DNA of 64,000 nucleotides, taken from assembly GCA_003254925.1 (NCBI GenBank), contig QANZ01036951.1:8758-72757 (forward strand), read 5' to 3'. Positions within the stretch are counted from its first letter, which is position 1; each line of letters opens with the position of its first letter. Position numbers and translations under genes: made by a program. This DNA comes from Chamaecrista fasciculata. Lineage: Eukaryota; Streptophyta; Magnoliopsida; Fabales; Fabaceae. Below the pieces are notes generated by a model. The model ran no database searches and was not told the DNA's origin. It worked only from the letters and a program-made list of their open reading frames with translations. This document shows, piece by piece, positions 45,500-58,446 of the stretch.

Positions 45500-48400
45500 T
45501 TGGCGCCGTTCGTGGGGATCTCTACGCCGTGCGTTCATAACCACGTGCTCCTCATCGCTTTTTACACATGTGAGCCCTTGTGCTCATCCATCTTGCTTTT
45601 TATCAAAAGTTAACTCACCGATGTTTAACTTGTGAACTAGGTGAACCATATCTTGCTATGGCCAATATCGAGGACTCCCCCCATGATCACCTTCTGGAGG
45701 ACGACCCCTCTGACTCCTAGGAGCACGCCCTGGGAACTCAGGAGGGCCACGGACAGGAGGAACACCGAGAAGAGGGACCCTCTCGAACTGCACCACCCGT
45801 GACCCAGACGGGCGCCACGAGTCAGACTTTCGAAGCTCAAGACATTATGTCCATTTTCCGTGGGATGATGAAAGACCAGACGGACACCCTTCGTCGTGAG
45901 TTTTAGAATCTCTCCATTCACAACACTCCCACTGGGACACCCCAGGGTTTCAATCCCGCCCGCTGTAACACAACGGCAGGTTCAGCGCAAAACACCCCGG
46001 GCGCCGCTGGTTTTGAAGAAGAACCGGGCACCTTCATCCCTCAGGAGGGGCCTTTCGCGCTATCCATTCAGCGCGACATCATTCCACAAGGCTTTAAGAT
46101 GCCTGTGAAGATCACACCATACGAGCCCGCCGTGGACCCGAATTTACACATGAAGGCATTCAACGCTGCTGTTCAGCTGACGTCTATCATTGAAGGGAAA
46201 AAATGCAAGTTGTTCCCGACCACCCTTGGCCAAGAGGGCCTTCACTGGTATGCACGCCTCCCCGATTACTCCATCAGTACGTTCGAAGAGCTGGAGGCCG
46301 CCTTCCTAAGACGCTTTTCCACGAGCATCGTCTACAAAAAGCCATCAACAGTGATGGCAGACCTCATCCAGGGTTCTAGTGAAAGTCTCCGAGACTTCCT
46401 CAAGTGTTTCTCCGAGCACTGCCACGAGGTCGAAGATTTAGAAGATAGTGTGCCATCCACGCCTTTAAGCAGGGGCTCCGCCCCAGTAATGTCTCCAATG
46501 AGTTGGCGCTCGCCAACCCAAAGACCCTGGAATCATTGCTAAAGAAGGTTAGTGAATTCATTGTTAAGGAGGACAATCAGTTCGCCTCCAAGAGCCGTTT
46601 CAACAAGATGAAGGACATGCAAAACGGCCAATCAAACGGACGAAACCAAAACGAAAACAGAAACGGAAAGTGGAAGAGGCACGATCGCCCTTCCAGCTCA
46701 TCCCAGGGATCATCACGCCCGCCCTTTATGGGAAAATTCCCAACTTACCATATTCTCACCGTCTCCAGGTCGAAAATCTAGCGCGCTTGCGGGACGCTCG
46801 AGATCTTCCTCATAGCGAAGCCCTTTCCTATTAAGCCCGGTCGCCCGCGAGACACCAGTAAACACTGCAGATATCACAATGGCTACGACCATACCACTGA
46901 CGAGTGCATCTCACTAAAGGACGCCATCAAACAGCTCATTCGTGACGGCCACCTGGCCAAATATAAGCAAAAGAAAAGACCCGAGTCTGACCGGGACGCC
47001 TCCCAGACTAAGAACAGGAAGATTGCAGAGGACGGAAGCGCCAGTACCAAACAGAGCGAGACGCCCGCCAAGAACGTAATCAACACCATTTCTGGTGGTA
47101 TTCACAGGCATAAGACCCCCCACAATCGCAAGACCATCATGCAATCGATTATGTGCATGTATTACACCAACAAGCGCTCCTATGAGGACGCCCATGAGCC
47201 AATCACGTTCACCACCGCCGAGCTGATGCCCGTCGAGTATGATGAGCACATGGTCATCACCGCGTGCATTGGCGAAATTGATGTGCAGCGAATCTTGGTG
47301 GACCAGGACGCCCGTCGAGGTAGTCCTAGAGACCAAGCTGACATTACTCGGGGACGGAGCACCCCCCAAGACGTCTGCCATCTACGCCAGCTTTATCGTG
47401 ATGGCCGCCTCATCTGCATACAATGCCATCCTCGAACGACCAAGTCTGAATGCTTTCCAAGCCGTGATCTCCACAGCTCATTTACTGATGAAGTTCCCAA
47501 CAAGATGGGGGACAACAAGTCTCCGAGGCGACCAGCTGGAGGGCCGCCGCTGCTAAGCAACAAGCTTGGTCCGGGTCACGATCGACCCTAGCTGCCAGAC
47601 TGGGCCATTCATGGAAGGAAAACCAGACTCTCCTCCCCCAGAGCCCGCCGGAGAGGAAGCCGACACGAGCATTGCCACAGAAGTAACAGACCTACGCGAT
47701 GAGGTAGACTACACTAGTGGCTGACGCCTCCCAGACTTGTAACTAACTCTAGTAGGCGGATTAGCCATCCGACCTTAAGATTAGTTGCAATCTTTCCCTT
47801 CATAGATTTGTTATGCTTCTTTACGTTCGTTTTCCCTTCCCTAAAATGCTTAAGGCCCAGTCCTTTTATCTCTATGTACGTTCTGACCTACCCATGGCGG
47901 ACGAGCTTTTTACTTAATGAAATGTTATTTTTTCATTAAATCTTTTGCATACGTTTAACTTACACGTATCTCGTTCTACGATTTAGGTAGAGGGCGCACG
48001 CCCTACACCTTCGGACGCGCTCGTTCAGGTTCACTTTCCCAGACACCCGGAGCGAATGGTGAACATCTCAGCAGATATACCCGCAAAGCAAAAAGCCAGA
48101 CTCACTGACTTCCTGGTCACCAACAGCGATATCTTCGCATGGTCCGCCTCGGACATGCCCGGTGTAGACCCCAAGCTGGTCATGCATTCTCTCGACGTAG
48201 ACGACCGTCGCGGAGTATTTCAGAAGAAGCGAGTCTTGGGGTTAGAGCGGCAGCTCGCCTCAAAGGAAGAGGTCAACAAGCTATTGGCGGGCGGCTTCAT
48301 ACAGGAGACCAAATATCACACCTGGGCTATCCAATGTCGTTTTGGTCCCCAAGCACAATGGAAAATGGCGAATGTGTGTGGATTTCACGGACCTGAACAA

Positions 48401-48752
48401 GGCGACCCCCAATGACCTTCACCCGCTGCCCAGCATCGATAAGTTGGTAGACAATACCTGTGGGTATGCCACTCTCAGCTTCCTGGACGCCTTCTCAGGC
48501 TACAACCAGATCAAGATGAACCCTAACGACGTCAACAAAACGGCCTTCATCACCGAACAGGGTATCTATTGCTACAATGTCATGCCTTTCGGCTTGAAGA
48601 ACGCGGGCGCCACCTATCAGCGCATGATGGACCGCTTCTTCAAAGATAATGTTGGGAAAAACATTGAATTCTATGTTGATGATATGGTCATCAAAACAAA
48701 GGCTGGCGGCGATACAGTATGTAGAAAAGGCGCGATACAGCCTCCGTCATCA

Positions 48753-50857
48753 TGTAACATCCTTGAATATTTATTGTGACATAACTGTGACAATTGTTTT
48801 TTTTATTATTATTTGAATTTCTTTTTTTTTTTTGTTTTGGAAATTTAAGAAATAAGTATAAAGTTTGGATGTTTGGGGTTTTTATATTGAAGAATTGGTA
48901 TGATTGCTAATAACACTTTATTTATATGTAATTAGTTTGTATTTTGGAGAGAAGATAAAAATATAGAAAAAGGAGGGTTAAAATTGATAATGGGTATTGG
49001 AGGATCAAAATGAAACTAATTGTTAGTTAACTAAAAGAAAAACTAAACATTTTAATTAGACTCTTGTGGGACTCAAATGGGAAAGTAAAAGGGGTAAGGG
49101 GGAAATCTGAATAAGTTAACCGGTGGAGGGGTGACTTAGCGATTTTGGAAAATTGATACCTACCCCATTTGCTAATGGAACACGCTGGGGTGAAGGAGAA
49201 GAATTCCATTTTTACACACTCAGAATTTTGAGAAGAAAAACGGAGAGGAGAGAAAACAGAGGAAGGGCGACGTGAGGGAGAGTGGTGGAGAAAATGGCGG
49301 ATATCTTCACATCCAACGGTCCATTTTGGACGTTCTACCCATCGATTCGAAGCTTAGAACGAGACGAAGCTAACCCTTGTTCCCGTTTTTAAATTCAACA
49401 GTTGGATTGAGAGTAAAGTGAGATCGAAAATGACGCCCTAAGTTGGAAAATATGCAGAATTTCTGGAGTTTGAGGGACCAAATCGTTCCTAGGTAGGGTT
49501 TCTTCTTTCTCTCCTCTTTCAAAGCTTTAGTTCTTGCTATGTTTGGTTAGGGTTTCATGAATTGTGATGGTGGTTGTGATTTTTGATGGATTGTACAAGT
49601 TTTTGAAATATTTTAGTTTGATAAACATGTAAAAGTCATGTATTTCATCAAGTGTTTTAGTTTTATGAAGTTAAGTTCATATGGGTTTTCTTGAAGAATT
49701 CTTGAATCATGAGAAGATGATGATTAAATGATGTTTTTGTTGAAGTTTATGAGTCTCGATGCTATGTGCTGGGAAGAGATTGAGAATTCCAATTTGTATG
49801 TTTTGGGGTAAATTGCTTAGTGGTCCTTTTCTGAACTTTCGGAAAAATTACAAATTGGTCCTCTGCAGTTTTGGTGAATTTATATAATAGTCCTTTGAGA
49901 ATTTAGAGTAAATTATTGAATGGTTCTTTTTGGAAGTAAATTTCCTTAAAGAATGAAGTCATATTGAGTTCAAATGATTTAGAATTAAATTGTTTGTGAA
50001 GATGCAATTATTTACCAAAAGTGAATGGAAATGGAAAAATCTGTTTTGATGAAAAGACATGTGATGAACAAAAGTGTTGAGAAATGTTTTGAAGTGTGAT
50101 TTGTCATGACTCCTTGAGAGTGGAGGCCCTCCCCGTTTATTCGCGATGAGTACTCGGGTAATGGTTATGGTGGATTCCATAGTTGGCCTAAGTGTGGATT
50201 CCTTAGGTGACAGGTTGATTGGTATGTGCGCACACCGGAAGACGTTCCGAAAGCCTAGGTCTTGATGACCATTGTTGTATGATCATGACATATTGGATTG
50301 CTGGTTATACCTCGAGGTATCACGGTTGCGGGTGACGCGCGGTCACGGCCAGCTGTATAGTATTATTGTTGATTTTGATAGTTTGGGTTGCTGGTTATAC
50401 CTTGAGGTATCACGGTTGCGGGTGACACGTGGTCACGGCCAGCTAATATGTTAAAGTTTTGAAAAGATAATCTCATCAAATACTTGTGCCATTTATCATA
50501 TTTCATGTTGCTTTGGGTAAACATGGTTTGAAGTTTGGTTTTGTTGAGGATGTGGTTAAAGTAAAATGATTACAACCCTTCTGAGAATATTATTCTCACC
50601 CTACGAAACACTTCAGTTTTTGTTGTGTAGGATTTTTGTCGGGTCGTTCGAGATGGAAGCCTCTTTGTAAATTTTTGTTATAATTTTAGTAAGTTGGAGT
50701 ATTGTATTGGGCCTTGCGTGGCTATTTGGAGGCGGAGCCTCTTGTATGATTGTATAAGTCAGTCTTTACTGCCAATTTGTATTAAAAAGGGCCATGTATG
50801 TCAAGGTTTTTATTCCGTAATATAAGTAAGGTCTTTAAATTGGATAAGGATGTTACA
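48753..50857. mobile_element. Solo LTR, 2.1 kb, Del/Tekay-like gypsy (fossil), nested
   Basis: Ends TGTAACATCC and GGATGTTACA, with a perfect 5-bp duplication CATCA (48748-48752 and 50858-50862) inside the older gypsy element. The long LTR with TGTAAC ends suggests the Del/Tekay group; this is inference. A unit of about 53 bp containing 'tacctcgaggta' and 'cacggttgcgggtgac' occurs twice (about 50301-50353 and 50391-50443). No internal region remains. Confidence 0.8.
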
Positions 50858-51560
50858 CATCACATCCGGGCCGCCCGATTCACGCACATCTTGAGTTCCA
50901 AAAACACCAGGGCAGATGCTTTGGCCAAACTTGCCTCCAAGTCGGACGCCAGAGGCCGCTCTTCGATCATCCGCACCGTTCTCGAACGCCCATCAATCGA
51001 AGGACCGACTGTCCTCGCTATTGAAACAAGCGCAGATTGGCGCACGCCAATTATCGAATACATCAGGAACAGGACTCTCCCGCCCAGTAGAAACGAATCC
51101 CGGAAGGTCGTGCGTCGGGCGTCCCACTACTTCCTCTGGGGAAATGATCTCTATCGCCGAGGTCATTCCATGCCCTGCCTTAGATGCGTTAGTCCCAATG
51201 ACGGCTGCCTTATCCTTGAAGAGCTCCACAAAGGGCTCTGCGGCTCAAATCAGGCCGCACCTGCCTTAAAGCGCAAAGTCCTCATTTCGGATACTATTGG
51301 CCCTCCATCATCAGGGACGCCACTGAACTGGTAAAAACTTGCAGAAAGTGCCAGGAACACGCCAACCACATTCACATTCCGGGAGAAGACATGCGCCCAA
51401 TGGAGTCTCCCTGGCCCTTCGATGTGTGGGGCATTGACATCCTTGGACCGTTTCCGACCGCCACGGGCAAGCGAAAATTCCTTATCGTCCTATGGAAGCG
51501 CCGGCTTGACAACGCCAAAGGATATGATGCTTTGGTCCAAAATTTCTGCGATGAAATTGG

Positions 51561-52060
51561 GGTTTCGAGAGATCATCGTGAGAGAGATGGGGAGAGAAAG
51601 TGAAGGGTAAAATTTCATTAATTACCATAAAACTTTTCTTCTTTTGCGTCAAAGTCCTCTCATACAAATAGGGAGTGAAACACATAAAAATTAATAGTTA
51701 GAGTCTTAAAATAGTATTTTAACCAAAATTTCTGTTAAATTTTGGATGAAAATATACCTCAGGACTCTTTTTGTTAACGGAGCAAACCACAGGGACCCTA
51801 TCTGACACTTTTTAAATCACAGGGACCCTATCTGAAAATGGGCCAAACCACAAGGCCCTTTTGTGTAATTTACCCTAAAAATAAAGCCTCTAAACTTCGA
51901 ACCATATAGGCTTCCCCAGTGAATTTGCTAAATGAACTTTTTATTGTTTTTAATGTTGGTCTATAAAATGAGATAGAAAGCTTGACACAAGAAAATAATC
52001 TACGATTTACAAGCTCTTCCAATCAACATCTTTCTAAATATTTAGTCAGAATTTGGGCTA
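51561..52060. repeat. Remnant of a gggtaaattac-type MITE and spacer
   Basis: At 51604 'gggtaaaatttcattaatta' and at 51869 'gtgtaatttaccct' could be the two ends of a degraded element. Only the right arm is well kept, with 'accacagggaccctatctga' blocks. No gene. Confidence 0.45.
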
Positions 52061-52455
52061 TTCTTGTTGGTCTTGATTTGGCGCTTCAAGTAGGATATCT
52101 TAATTATTGAATCAGATTGCTTGATTGCTGTAAACTTTCTTTCTTATTCTGAGTCACCTGCTGCTCATCTCTATTCTTCTTTGATAAACAATTACAAATA
52201 AAAAATTGGCGTTCTTCATTGGGTCCAGCATATTCATAGATAGGGCAACAAGTGTGCATACATCCTAGCCAAAGCTGCTTCCCAAGAGATTTTTTATGTA
52301 GTTTATTTTGAAAGGATGCCTAACTTTTTGGGCATCTATTTCTTAGTTGACTTTGTGGGGGTTAGTCAACCCTGTATTGTTGGAATTGGCTAATTTGTAC
52401 TCTTGGATGTTTTGTTATTTAAAATCAAGCTCCCTTTCTATGAAAAAAATAAAAT
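52061..52455 (+). mobile_element. LINE ORF2 3' end (RNase H region), decayed
   Basis: Frame-shifted translation gives RNase H-like phrases of plant L1 elements: GLDLALQ, ESDCLIAV, SPAAHLYSSL and GNKCAYILAKAA, followed by a 3' UTR and an A-rich end (atgaaaaaaataaaa). Only the last few hundred bases of the element remain, and the frame is disrupted by at least two shifts and stops. Confidence 0.7.
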
Positions 52456-54538
52456 TCCCACGTCCTTACAAAAAAAAAAGGAATTCACATGCGTTTTATT
52501 TTGAAATTTAAGTAATTCACAGACTCTTCAGCAATGCAAATAATAATATTAGTTGCTGAGAACTTTTCCCCTGGCAATAAATATAGAAGATCTCATCGTT
52601 ACCATCCCTTTTTTGTGCTGCCATTTCATCAAGGGTTTGCATTATTTGGCTGAAATAATATTACACCCAACATTGTCGTCTCTTTTTCTCTGTTGAACTA
52701 GTTTTTCATTGACCATTGTCGGTTTGAAGTGTGAATGGTATACCTTTGAAAGATGTATTTGTTTGGATTGAGAATAATGAAAAAAAAATGATAGTCAATT
52801 ATAATATAATTTTTATTTTTAAAAAAATTGAAAAAAGAAATCATGATAAACAAAAATAAAAATATATACATATAGGCGAAGAAAACAAGTTATTTGACAG
52901 TAAAATGACAAGTTATTCCCATAGCATCCGCCATTCAGCCTGAAGTTTACCAAAAAGCCTATCGAAATAGAGAAAACAAGATTGAACCTTGGTTGTAGCT
53001 TGAGGCATTGCTTTCCGAGTCTGTGATTAAGACAATCACGAGTGACTTTGCCCTGCATGAATCAATTAAACAAGTAATGAGATACTACAATAGAATCATT
53101 CAGTGTGTTTTTTGGCTATCATTATGCGAACGATTTCCACATGACTAAACTTTTAAATGTGTTTTCTTGCAATCAATTTATTAGCACCAAATGCTAGTGA
53201 GGTCCGATCATTTATATATAAGATATTTATAGAATGTGGAGATCATCATAGAGGTTGAAATTTAAAGCACAACGCTTCAAGATTCTAACAACATGCCACA
53301 AGGATTCACTGACATCCTGAACCAGGAAACCAGGAACAACCATGAGAAAAGGGGGTTGGTCAGAAAGTGAAATTTCTCTGATGGTCCTCAATTTTTTCCA
53401 GCAAAATACAGGTTCTAATTTCTAAGGCATACCAATGGACAAAGATATCGACAAGGCTTAATCATCTATAGTAGAAAATTGGCTTATCGCAAAGAATCCC
53501 CCAGCAGAAATAAGTAATAAGTTGGACACGTGCTACTTAACAGAAATTAACATTTGTGTGTGTGTTTTGTGTATCACTTGAGTGTCTATTGAACCACATC
53601 AGTAAATTGATAGAGTTTAAAACACAACTATGATCTAGGCTAATATGCATATCATCTATACTGGATTATAGTTTTCAATATTTTAGCCATAAGTAAGATT
53701 AAGGCTGTCCATACTTTAGCCATAGACAAAGCGATCCACATTAGAAGGACAAAGTAACATCACCATACTGTCTACCTAAGAATTCCAGAATTGAAAAAGT
53801 GAAATGATGTCTAGTACATGAAACAAAGTAAAAAACAAAGAGGAAAGGGAATGATAAGAAAAGTCGAAAGACCTTATTTCTGTCAAGACTATATGATGTC
53901 CTGCAAAGATGTGCAATAGTTCAGAGAACAATGTTGTCAAAGGATTTTTTTTCTCTTTGCTAGGCTTACATTTATGCTCTTGAATCTAATAAAAGCAACT
54001 CTGTTTCTACAGAGTAAGTAAGAAAGCACCAAAGTTTTGACGTTGGATTTCTAATAATATAAAAAATAATAGTGTGAATAGTACTTCTTCAGCAATGAGA
54101 GAATCATATCAGACGCTTAAAATAAAATATGAACAAAAATTAAGAGTTGAACCTTCGGGCCATTTAGGAGGGCATTTATGAACAAGACCTTATTTCCTCA
54201 TCTCCTTAAGGCTTAAAGTATTTTAGCAGGGTAAAGAATGAGTTATTATATACTAATTTAAAATTCGAAGGTGTTTGTAATTTATATCATTCTCAAAAGC
54301 TGAAGAGGAGACAAACAAAGGTTATGGAACTTTTACTATCATCATAAAATAGTTTTGTTCATTGAAACATTCAAATTGGAGATGCAGGCTTCTCTCAAAA
54401 TATAGGGTCAAAAGATTAAATGTTGAGTAAAAACCAAAGCAACTTGAAAACAATTATGTAAATTCCAACAACAAAAAAATCAGAGACAACTCAACAACTT
54501 TAGTCGTCAATTACAACACCTAATTGAAAGTGCAAGAG
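52456..54538. other. 3' flank of G1, exons uncertain
   Basis: No complete gene is visible. At 52860-53054 the minus strand has an acceptor-like 'attcatgcag' followed by an open stretch, which could be a further exon or 3' UTR of G1. The frame does not settle it. From 53100 to 54500 I recognise nothing else. Confidence 0.35.
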
Positions 54539-55326
54539 TTATGGAGTGATGAATTTACCTTGTGAGGGTCTAGTATACTTTTCACGAACAAGTTCAATCT
54601 TGTGTTTTTTTACGTCAATGAGTCGTATCTTAGTTTGAAAGGTCTTTGTTGACACATCATCAGTAGCCTCAAAGGTAATATAATAGAAAAAGTCATAGAA
54701 ATTCAAGGCTTCCGTGTTCACCTTCACAACTCTTACACATTTGAAATTCTTGCGCTACACACACAGGCACAGCCAGCAAATTAAATTACAAGGTTGTAGT
54801 GAACTGTAGAAGTATTTAACACAATAAGACACCAAAAAGTAAAATAGAAGATGTACCTTTCTGTGATTATATAGTGCAATAGCATCGCAAGCAAAAGTCA
54901 TGTAATATTCATAACGCTTATTAAGCCTCGTTTCAGGTTTAGCCATAATGAAACCATATAGATCAGTGTCAGCTTCCAAGGGTTCAACATCAAAACCCTA
55001 AACAGAGAAAAATAAAGGGAACTAATTAATTAATGTGATCAGATTATGCAGTGGATCCATCCTCAAAATAAAAGGGGAAGAAGATTGAGTTACCACTTAC
55101 CCCACTCTTTTTAACTTGTTCGTGAACCAGTCTTTTGGATGGCCAACTCAAGGAGATGATCGGGTACACAGTAATCATCAAGGTTGTCTTCAGGTGATTC
55201 ACCAGAACTGAACTTAGGATCATAATCACCATTGTATGGAAGGCCAACGAAGAAATCCGATTCACTATACTCATAACCTTGTTTACCTGCACCCTCCTCT
55301 TGTTCCTGCATCGCTCCAACTTCCAT
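54539..55326 (-). CDS. G1: cystatin/monellin-like protein, frame conflict
   Basis: The gene resembles plant cystatin-related proteins (cystatin/monellin fold, the family built like Arabidopsis cystatin-like repeats). Whether it inhibits proteases is unknown. Exons: 55101-55326 (start ATG at 55326; acidic start, YEYSESDFFVGLPY, then DYCVPDHLLEL), 54857-54997 (GFDVEPLEADTDLYGF; YYMTFACDAIALYNHRK) and 54539-54754 (KCVRVVKVNTEA; YYITFEATDD; TFQTKIRLIDV). The last two exons form the usual helix and beta strands of the fold. The first exon does not keep one frame: its start fits one frame, while its end (KRLVHEQVKKSG), which must join GFDVEP in phase 0, lies in another. Either the gene carries a single-base indel near 55135-55150 or the splice differs. 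The 3' end may also extend by splicing at 'cacaag/gtaaat'. A noncoding first exon probably lies at 56970-57216. Confidence 0.6.
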
Positions 55327-55392
55327 TTTTCTTCTAATTCCCTGCAACAATCCCGGTGAAACGCACGATGAATGATCAAATATACAATCTAG

Positions 55393-55625
55393 AGGGACCA
55401 AAATAAAATTTTGAGCAATTTTGAGGGACCAAAATAGGACTTTGGCCTGATTTTTTAAATAAAATTACTACTATACTCTCACTTATGTGGCACTTAAGTG
55501 ACTAAATAAAGTGAAGTTTAACAGACACGTAATTGAAAACTTAGGGGATCTATTTGTACAAATTGAAAACTCGGGGATATTATATGCACTAACTAAAACT
55601 CAAGGGTGTCTGTGCATTCAAGCAA
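55393..55625. repeat. MITE arms in the G1 first intron
   Basis: 55393-55450 carries 'gagggaccaaaataggactt' type repeats ending 'tttggcc'. 55520-55625 is one arm of the ccaaaatgcac family (compare 3929-4160). Both are incomplete. Confidence 0.5.
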
Positions 55626-55959
55626 GATAATATCACACATCATTCAAGCTTCAATGTCATCCAATTCCTTTATTTCTTCCTTGTTTTATCGTAGAATAGG
55701 AATTATATTGAAACAAGAATTGACAGAATAAAAATCAAGGAAACCAAATTGGCATCTTACAGTACTGAAGGAAGCCAATTTTACAAAATAGAAACTGATC
55801 ACACAAAAGAAGCTTTGAAAAATTAGGACTGATCTCCAAACCAATTTTTAATGCCTCAATCTCATCAATAGCCAGTGTCACTACTCGCCAACAATTAAAC
55901 ATATTCTCTATTTAAATTCAAATATTCAAATGCCTCAATTTCACTAGTGCTAATTTCCT

Positions 55960-56700
55960 TATGTCAATGTCCTGAAAGTTGTCAGAACCGGACCGGATCG
56001 GACGGTCCGACCGCCAACCGAATACAAGAGCGAGTGGGTTCAACCAAAATAACCGAACTGACATTTGGACCGGATTGGACCGGAAATAACCGGCCAAAAA
56101 CCGGCGAACCGAGTCCAACCGCCCAAAACACCAGTGGTTCAACCAAATTTTTTTTAAAATAAAAAAAAATTGATTAAAAGTTATAAGAAGGCAAAATGGA
56201 GGCTAACACTTTGGTACCCTTTGGAGCTATTTTGTAATTTTAACCATAACAAATTTTGCAAAAATTACATATTGACCCCAAAAAGTTTTTATAGTTTCCA
56301 TTTTAGTCCCTAGATAATATGTATCCAAGGACTTATTTGTAATTTTTTGAAATTTTTTGGGGTCAATATGTAATTTTTGAAAAATTTGTTATGGTTAAAA
56401 TTACAAAATAACTCCAAAGGGTACCAAAGTGTTAATGGAGAATACCACAGGGTACCAAAGTGTCAAGTTTCAAACCACATGGTACCAAAGTGAAATAGGG
56501 TCAAACCACAGGGTACCAAAGTGTAATTTACCCTAAAAATAATTATTTGTATCATTATAAAGGATTTATATTTAATATATTAAAAATAATTATTTATTGC
56601 ATCATCCGTCTGACCGATGGTTCGACCGATTCGACTAATCAAACCGTGAATCGAACACTAGTCCGAGTCTTTGTCCGATTCGGTTTTGATGAAAGATTAA
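55960..56700. repeat. 'accgg' repeat split by a Mutator-like MITE
   Basis: GC-rich sequence at 55960-56175 ('gaaccggaccggatcggacg') and 56585-56700 ('gaccgatggttcgaccgatt') belongs to the family in PAR1 intron 2. Between them, 56201-56535 is a MITE. Confidence 0.5.
56201..56535. mobile_element. Mutator-like MITE (gggtaaattac family), left end lost
   Basis: The right arm is complete (caccaaag... 'gtgtaatttaccct') and the middle closely matches 22664-23062, but roughly the first 110 bp of the left arm are missing. Truncation at the left rather than a fresh insertion is likely. Confidence 0.7.
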
Positions 56701-56969
56701 ATATCAATCCATTACAAAGAAAACTCATAAATGCATGGGGTGAAGACAGAGCAATTTTATTAACCATACAAATACAGTGGCATTTTCTCTCTTCTGCCCT
56801 AAATCAAGAACAGAAAACAGAGAAAACAAGTAAGTGATATAGGAACCAAATCGGAGTAAGAAAAGCAATCAGCCTGATTTTTTGGAATCAATTTTCTCAT
56901 GGTTCTCAGGCGTTTAAACCCTAGCCATTCATACAGTTCGTTAGAAAGGAAAGAAGTGAAAAAACTTAC

Positions 56970-57216
56970 TGGCTAGTGGGTAGATTTTTTCTCGCCTTGT
57001 TCGTTGAATTCTTCTCTCCCTTCGTATTTGATTCTTGAATGAGGATTGTGAATTTGTGATCGTGAATATAAAGAGAAAGAGAGTGAAACAAGTCTCTGCG
57101 TTATCAAAGATACTGCACCCAAAATTTGTTCCAAGAAAATCGGAGTCATGATATTGTATCAAAGATTGTAGAGGATTATTATTACCAAAAAGAAAAGATT
57201 GTGGAGGATTTGGCAT
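56970..57216 (-). promoter_or_regulatory. Probable noncoding first exon of G1
   Basis: The sequence matches 63421-63640 well ('caaagatactgcacccaaa', 'gttccaagaaaatcgga', 'gattttttctcgcc'). Both end at the same donor, GCCA/gtaagt here and TCCA/gtaagt there. Since G1 and G3 both have it upstream, it is best read as a shared 5' UTR exon. The open frame across it is not conserved. Confidence 0.5.
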
Positions 57217-57236
57217 GATTTTGAAATTTGATAACC

Positions 57237-58446
57237 GAATGGTGCCAATGATTTATCATCAATTATATTTTTTAAAAAATTGTTAACGATCAATGATGTT
57301 TTTTATGAGATCTTTATTATTCTTTTATGTAGTTAAATATTAATTAAATTAATATTATTTATACTCTATTATATAAACTTTAACTTCAAATTATATAAAC
57401 TTTAACCATCACCATTCTGTCTTTATTTCTCATTTATTTTTTCCCTTTATTTCAATTGAATAAAAAACTTGAGGGAAGAGGCAAATATCCTATGAAGCAT
57501 TGACACTGACACGACACAGGACAAGACACGACACGGACACGCCAGATTCTTAAAACTATACGACACGACATATATTTATACATATAAATAATCAAAAATC
57601 CATGAATTTCGATGAAAATTTTAAAAATTATAATATCTATTCATAGTATATGTCATATGTGGTATTATTTTCTATGTTTATCATGATAAAGTGACAAAAA
57701 ATAATTTTATATTCTGAAACCTATGAATATGTGCCGTGTGGGTGTGTCTGACACGGCGACACGCTGTCAAAATGAAGTGTTTGTGCTTCATAGCTAATAT
57801 CTCCTACAAGGAATAAGGGAGCCAGTAAAAACTAAAAACTCCTTTGAGATAATTTCTTTTTTGCTTTTGTTTATAGCAGAGATAAGTATTCTTGTGTTTT
57901 CTTGCAGTGATATTATAAGCCAAGAACTTGTTCCAAATTTAAGTGCAACAACAAAACAAAACTAACTCAAAAGAAAGACTCACAAAAATAAAAATACCTT
58001 TGCAACCAAACTAACTCAAGATTAAGGCTTGGAATCTCAACTACATTCAAGAGAACAACTTTACATTTTAAAGTCTGAAATCAAGAGAAATAATCCTTAA
58101 AACATGACATAGCAAACTCAAAGTTTTGAAAGCATTTTTATCTAACACTGTAGAAGCATGGATTTAAACATAGATGGATGAGCACAAGCTTAACAAGTTT
58201 TAATCCATTTAGTAAACAAACAGCAACAATTGTCACAAAAAAATATAAATTGCCACCACACGTACATCAGTGGCTCAAAAGTACATATACCAAACAGTTT
58301 TTACATAAAACTTAGGCAGTTGTCATGTCTCTATTATAAATTGAGATAAAAATCAAATTCATCCCATTACAACTTGAAATTGTAATCAACGTCATCTCAT
58401 GTTATTTTTGGAGTCAAGCAAGTTTTGATGGAGAGTCAGGACACTC
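57237..58446. repeat. Spacer duplicated at 59800-60480 and 61565-61790
   Basis: Blocks such as 'ttaacgatcaatg', 'aactaaaaactcct', 'gccaagaacttgttccaaat' and 'gtttaaacatagatgg'-like sequence recur in the same order upstream of G3. The copies differ by small changes and by the hAT element at 57490. This marks the unit of the tandem duplication. Confidence 0.75.
57490..57793. mobile_element. hAT-like MITE, 304 bp, with empty-site paralogue
   Basis: Ends CTATGAAGCA and TGCTTCATAG. Flanks CAAATATC (57482-57489) and CTAATATC (57794-57801) form an 8-bp duplication with one change. The paralogous spacer at about 60040 reads 'gatgctaatatcccat' without the element. Subterminal 'gacacgacac' repeats are typical of this group. 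Confidence 0.88.

Larger units (their letters stand above)
44864..51560 (+). mobile_element. Ty3/gypsy element, Tat/Retand-like, broken (fossil)
   Basis: A 5' LTR (44864-45499) is followed at 45501 by a primer-binding site starting TGGCGCC. Then come a gag region (about 45.66-46.8 kb), a protease region (about 47.1-47.6 kb), reverse transcriptase (about 48.06-48.72 kb; phrases DFTDLNKATPND, YVDDM), and, after an inserted solo LTR, the end of RNase H and the integrase (50.86-51.56 kb; IDILGPFPTATG). The RT wording points to the Tat branch. The 3' end and 3' LTR are missing, and the element is broken in several places, so it is old. It is markedly GC-richer than its surroundings. Confidence 0.9.
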
